From JAPEKQ01 sp964487295 (GTDB taxonomy: Bacteria; Joyebacterota; Joyebacteria; Joyebacterales; Joyebacteraceae): a stretch of DNA of 34,547 bases. The stretch is taken from assembly GCA_964487295.1 (NCBI GenBank), contig CAZAQL010000013.1:1-34547 (forward strand), given 5' to 3'. Below the pieces are notes generated by a model. It did not search any database, was not told the DNA's origin, and was given only the letters and a program-made list of their open reading frames with translations. The position numbers were made by a program, and so were the translations under genes. Of this stretch, positions 34,505-34,547 are shown piece by piece (within the stretch, counting starts at the first letter, position 1; every line of letters begins with the position of its first letter).

Positions 34505-34547
34505 GCGTAAATGTCCTCCCTAACTGCAAAGCGAAAATGTCCTCTCC
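34505..34547. repeat. Short direct repeats at the window edge, possible IS terminus
   Basis: GCG(T/A)AAATGTCCTC occurs at 34505-34518 and again at 34531-34544, 26 bp apart, in a stretch clearly less GC-rich than its surroundings. Repeated A/T-AAATGTCC blocks are typical of the multi-repeat ends of some insertion sequences (IS21-type). No transposase is visible because the window ends here. Confidence 0.4.

Overview
The window is a GC-rich stretch of bacterial chromosome carrying housekeeping genes. Coding density is high, most genes are on the minus strand, and many start/stop pairs overlap as ATGA or GTGA. Signal peptidase I, two lipoproteins with TPR repeats, a DUF5683-like envelope protein, an S41 C-terminal protease, a selenocysteine system, ADP-forming acyl-CoA synthetase and a myo-inositol phospholipid module suggest an anaerobic or fermentative, diderm-like bacterium from a little-cultured lineage. 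I cannot name the phylum from sequence alone. UGA is an ordinary stop in most genes here. Four clear sigma-70-type promoters (TTGACA/TTGACG, 17-18 bp spacer, TATACT-like) are visible.

Layout. (1) 1-5509, minus: an extended macromolecular-synthesis operon read from one strong promoter, rpsU - yqeY - NIF3-like - mutS2 - 2TM protein - dnaG (dnaG is cut by the window edge). (2) 5591-10776, plus: a three-gene acyl-CoA cassette behind nested inverted repeats. It encodes an acetyl-CoA hydrolase/CoA-transferase fused to a GNAT acetyltransferase, a single-chain ADP-forming acetate-CoA ligase, and a P-loop/DRTGG protein resembling the regulatory half of phosphotransacetylase. (3) 10777-17335, minus: the heat-shock operon hrcA - grpE - dnaK - small membrane protein - dnaJ - NifX/NifB-like protein - rsmE, with a CIRCE operator just downstream of a consensus promoter.

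(4) 17390-30095, minus: a long chain starting at a probably leaderless dus gene. It continues with a LysM/TPR lipoprotein, two ECF-type ATPases, pyrR, a TPR lipoprotein with tandem peptide repeats, glmM, glmS, selD, tRNA-Sec, a ThiI-like PP-loop protein, a DUF5683-like protein and lepB. The key result is that selD is longer than a standard reading shows. An in-frame UGA at codon 18 sits where the catalytic Cys/Sec of SelD belongs and is followed at once by a SECIS-like hairpin. The tRNA that would read it (anticodon UCA) lies just downstream. (5) 30169-34475, minus: ctpA and tmk, then an inositol-phospholipid pair (CDP-alcohol phosphatidyltransferase then myo-inositol-1-phosphate synthase) behind its own promoter and followed by two strong hairpins. 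The last ~45 bp carry short direct repeats like those at the ends of some insertion sequences.

Best candidates for something less described are the selenium cluster (Sec-containing SelD, tRNA-Sec and a PP-loop tRNA-modification-like enzyme in one array) and the CoA-transferase-GNAT / ADP-forming ligase / DRTGG cassette, which looks like an acetyl-CoA/acetate module with built-in protein acetylation. No CRISPR array, rRNA, phage gene or intact transposase was seen.
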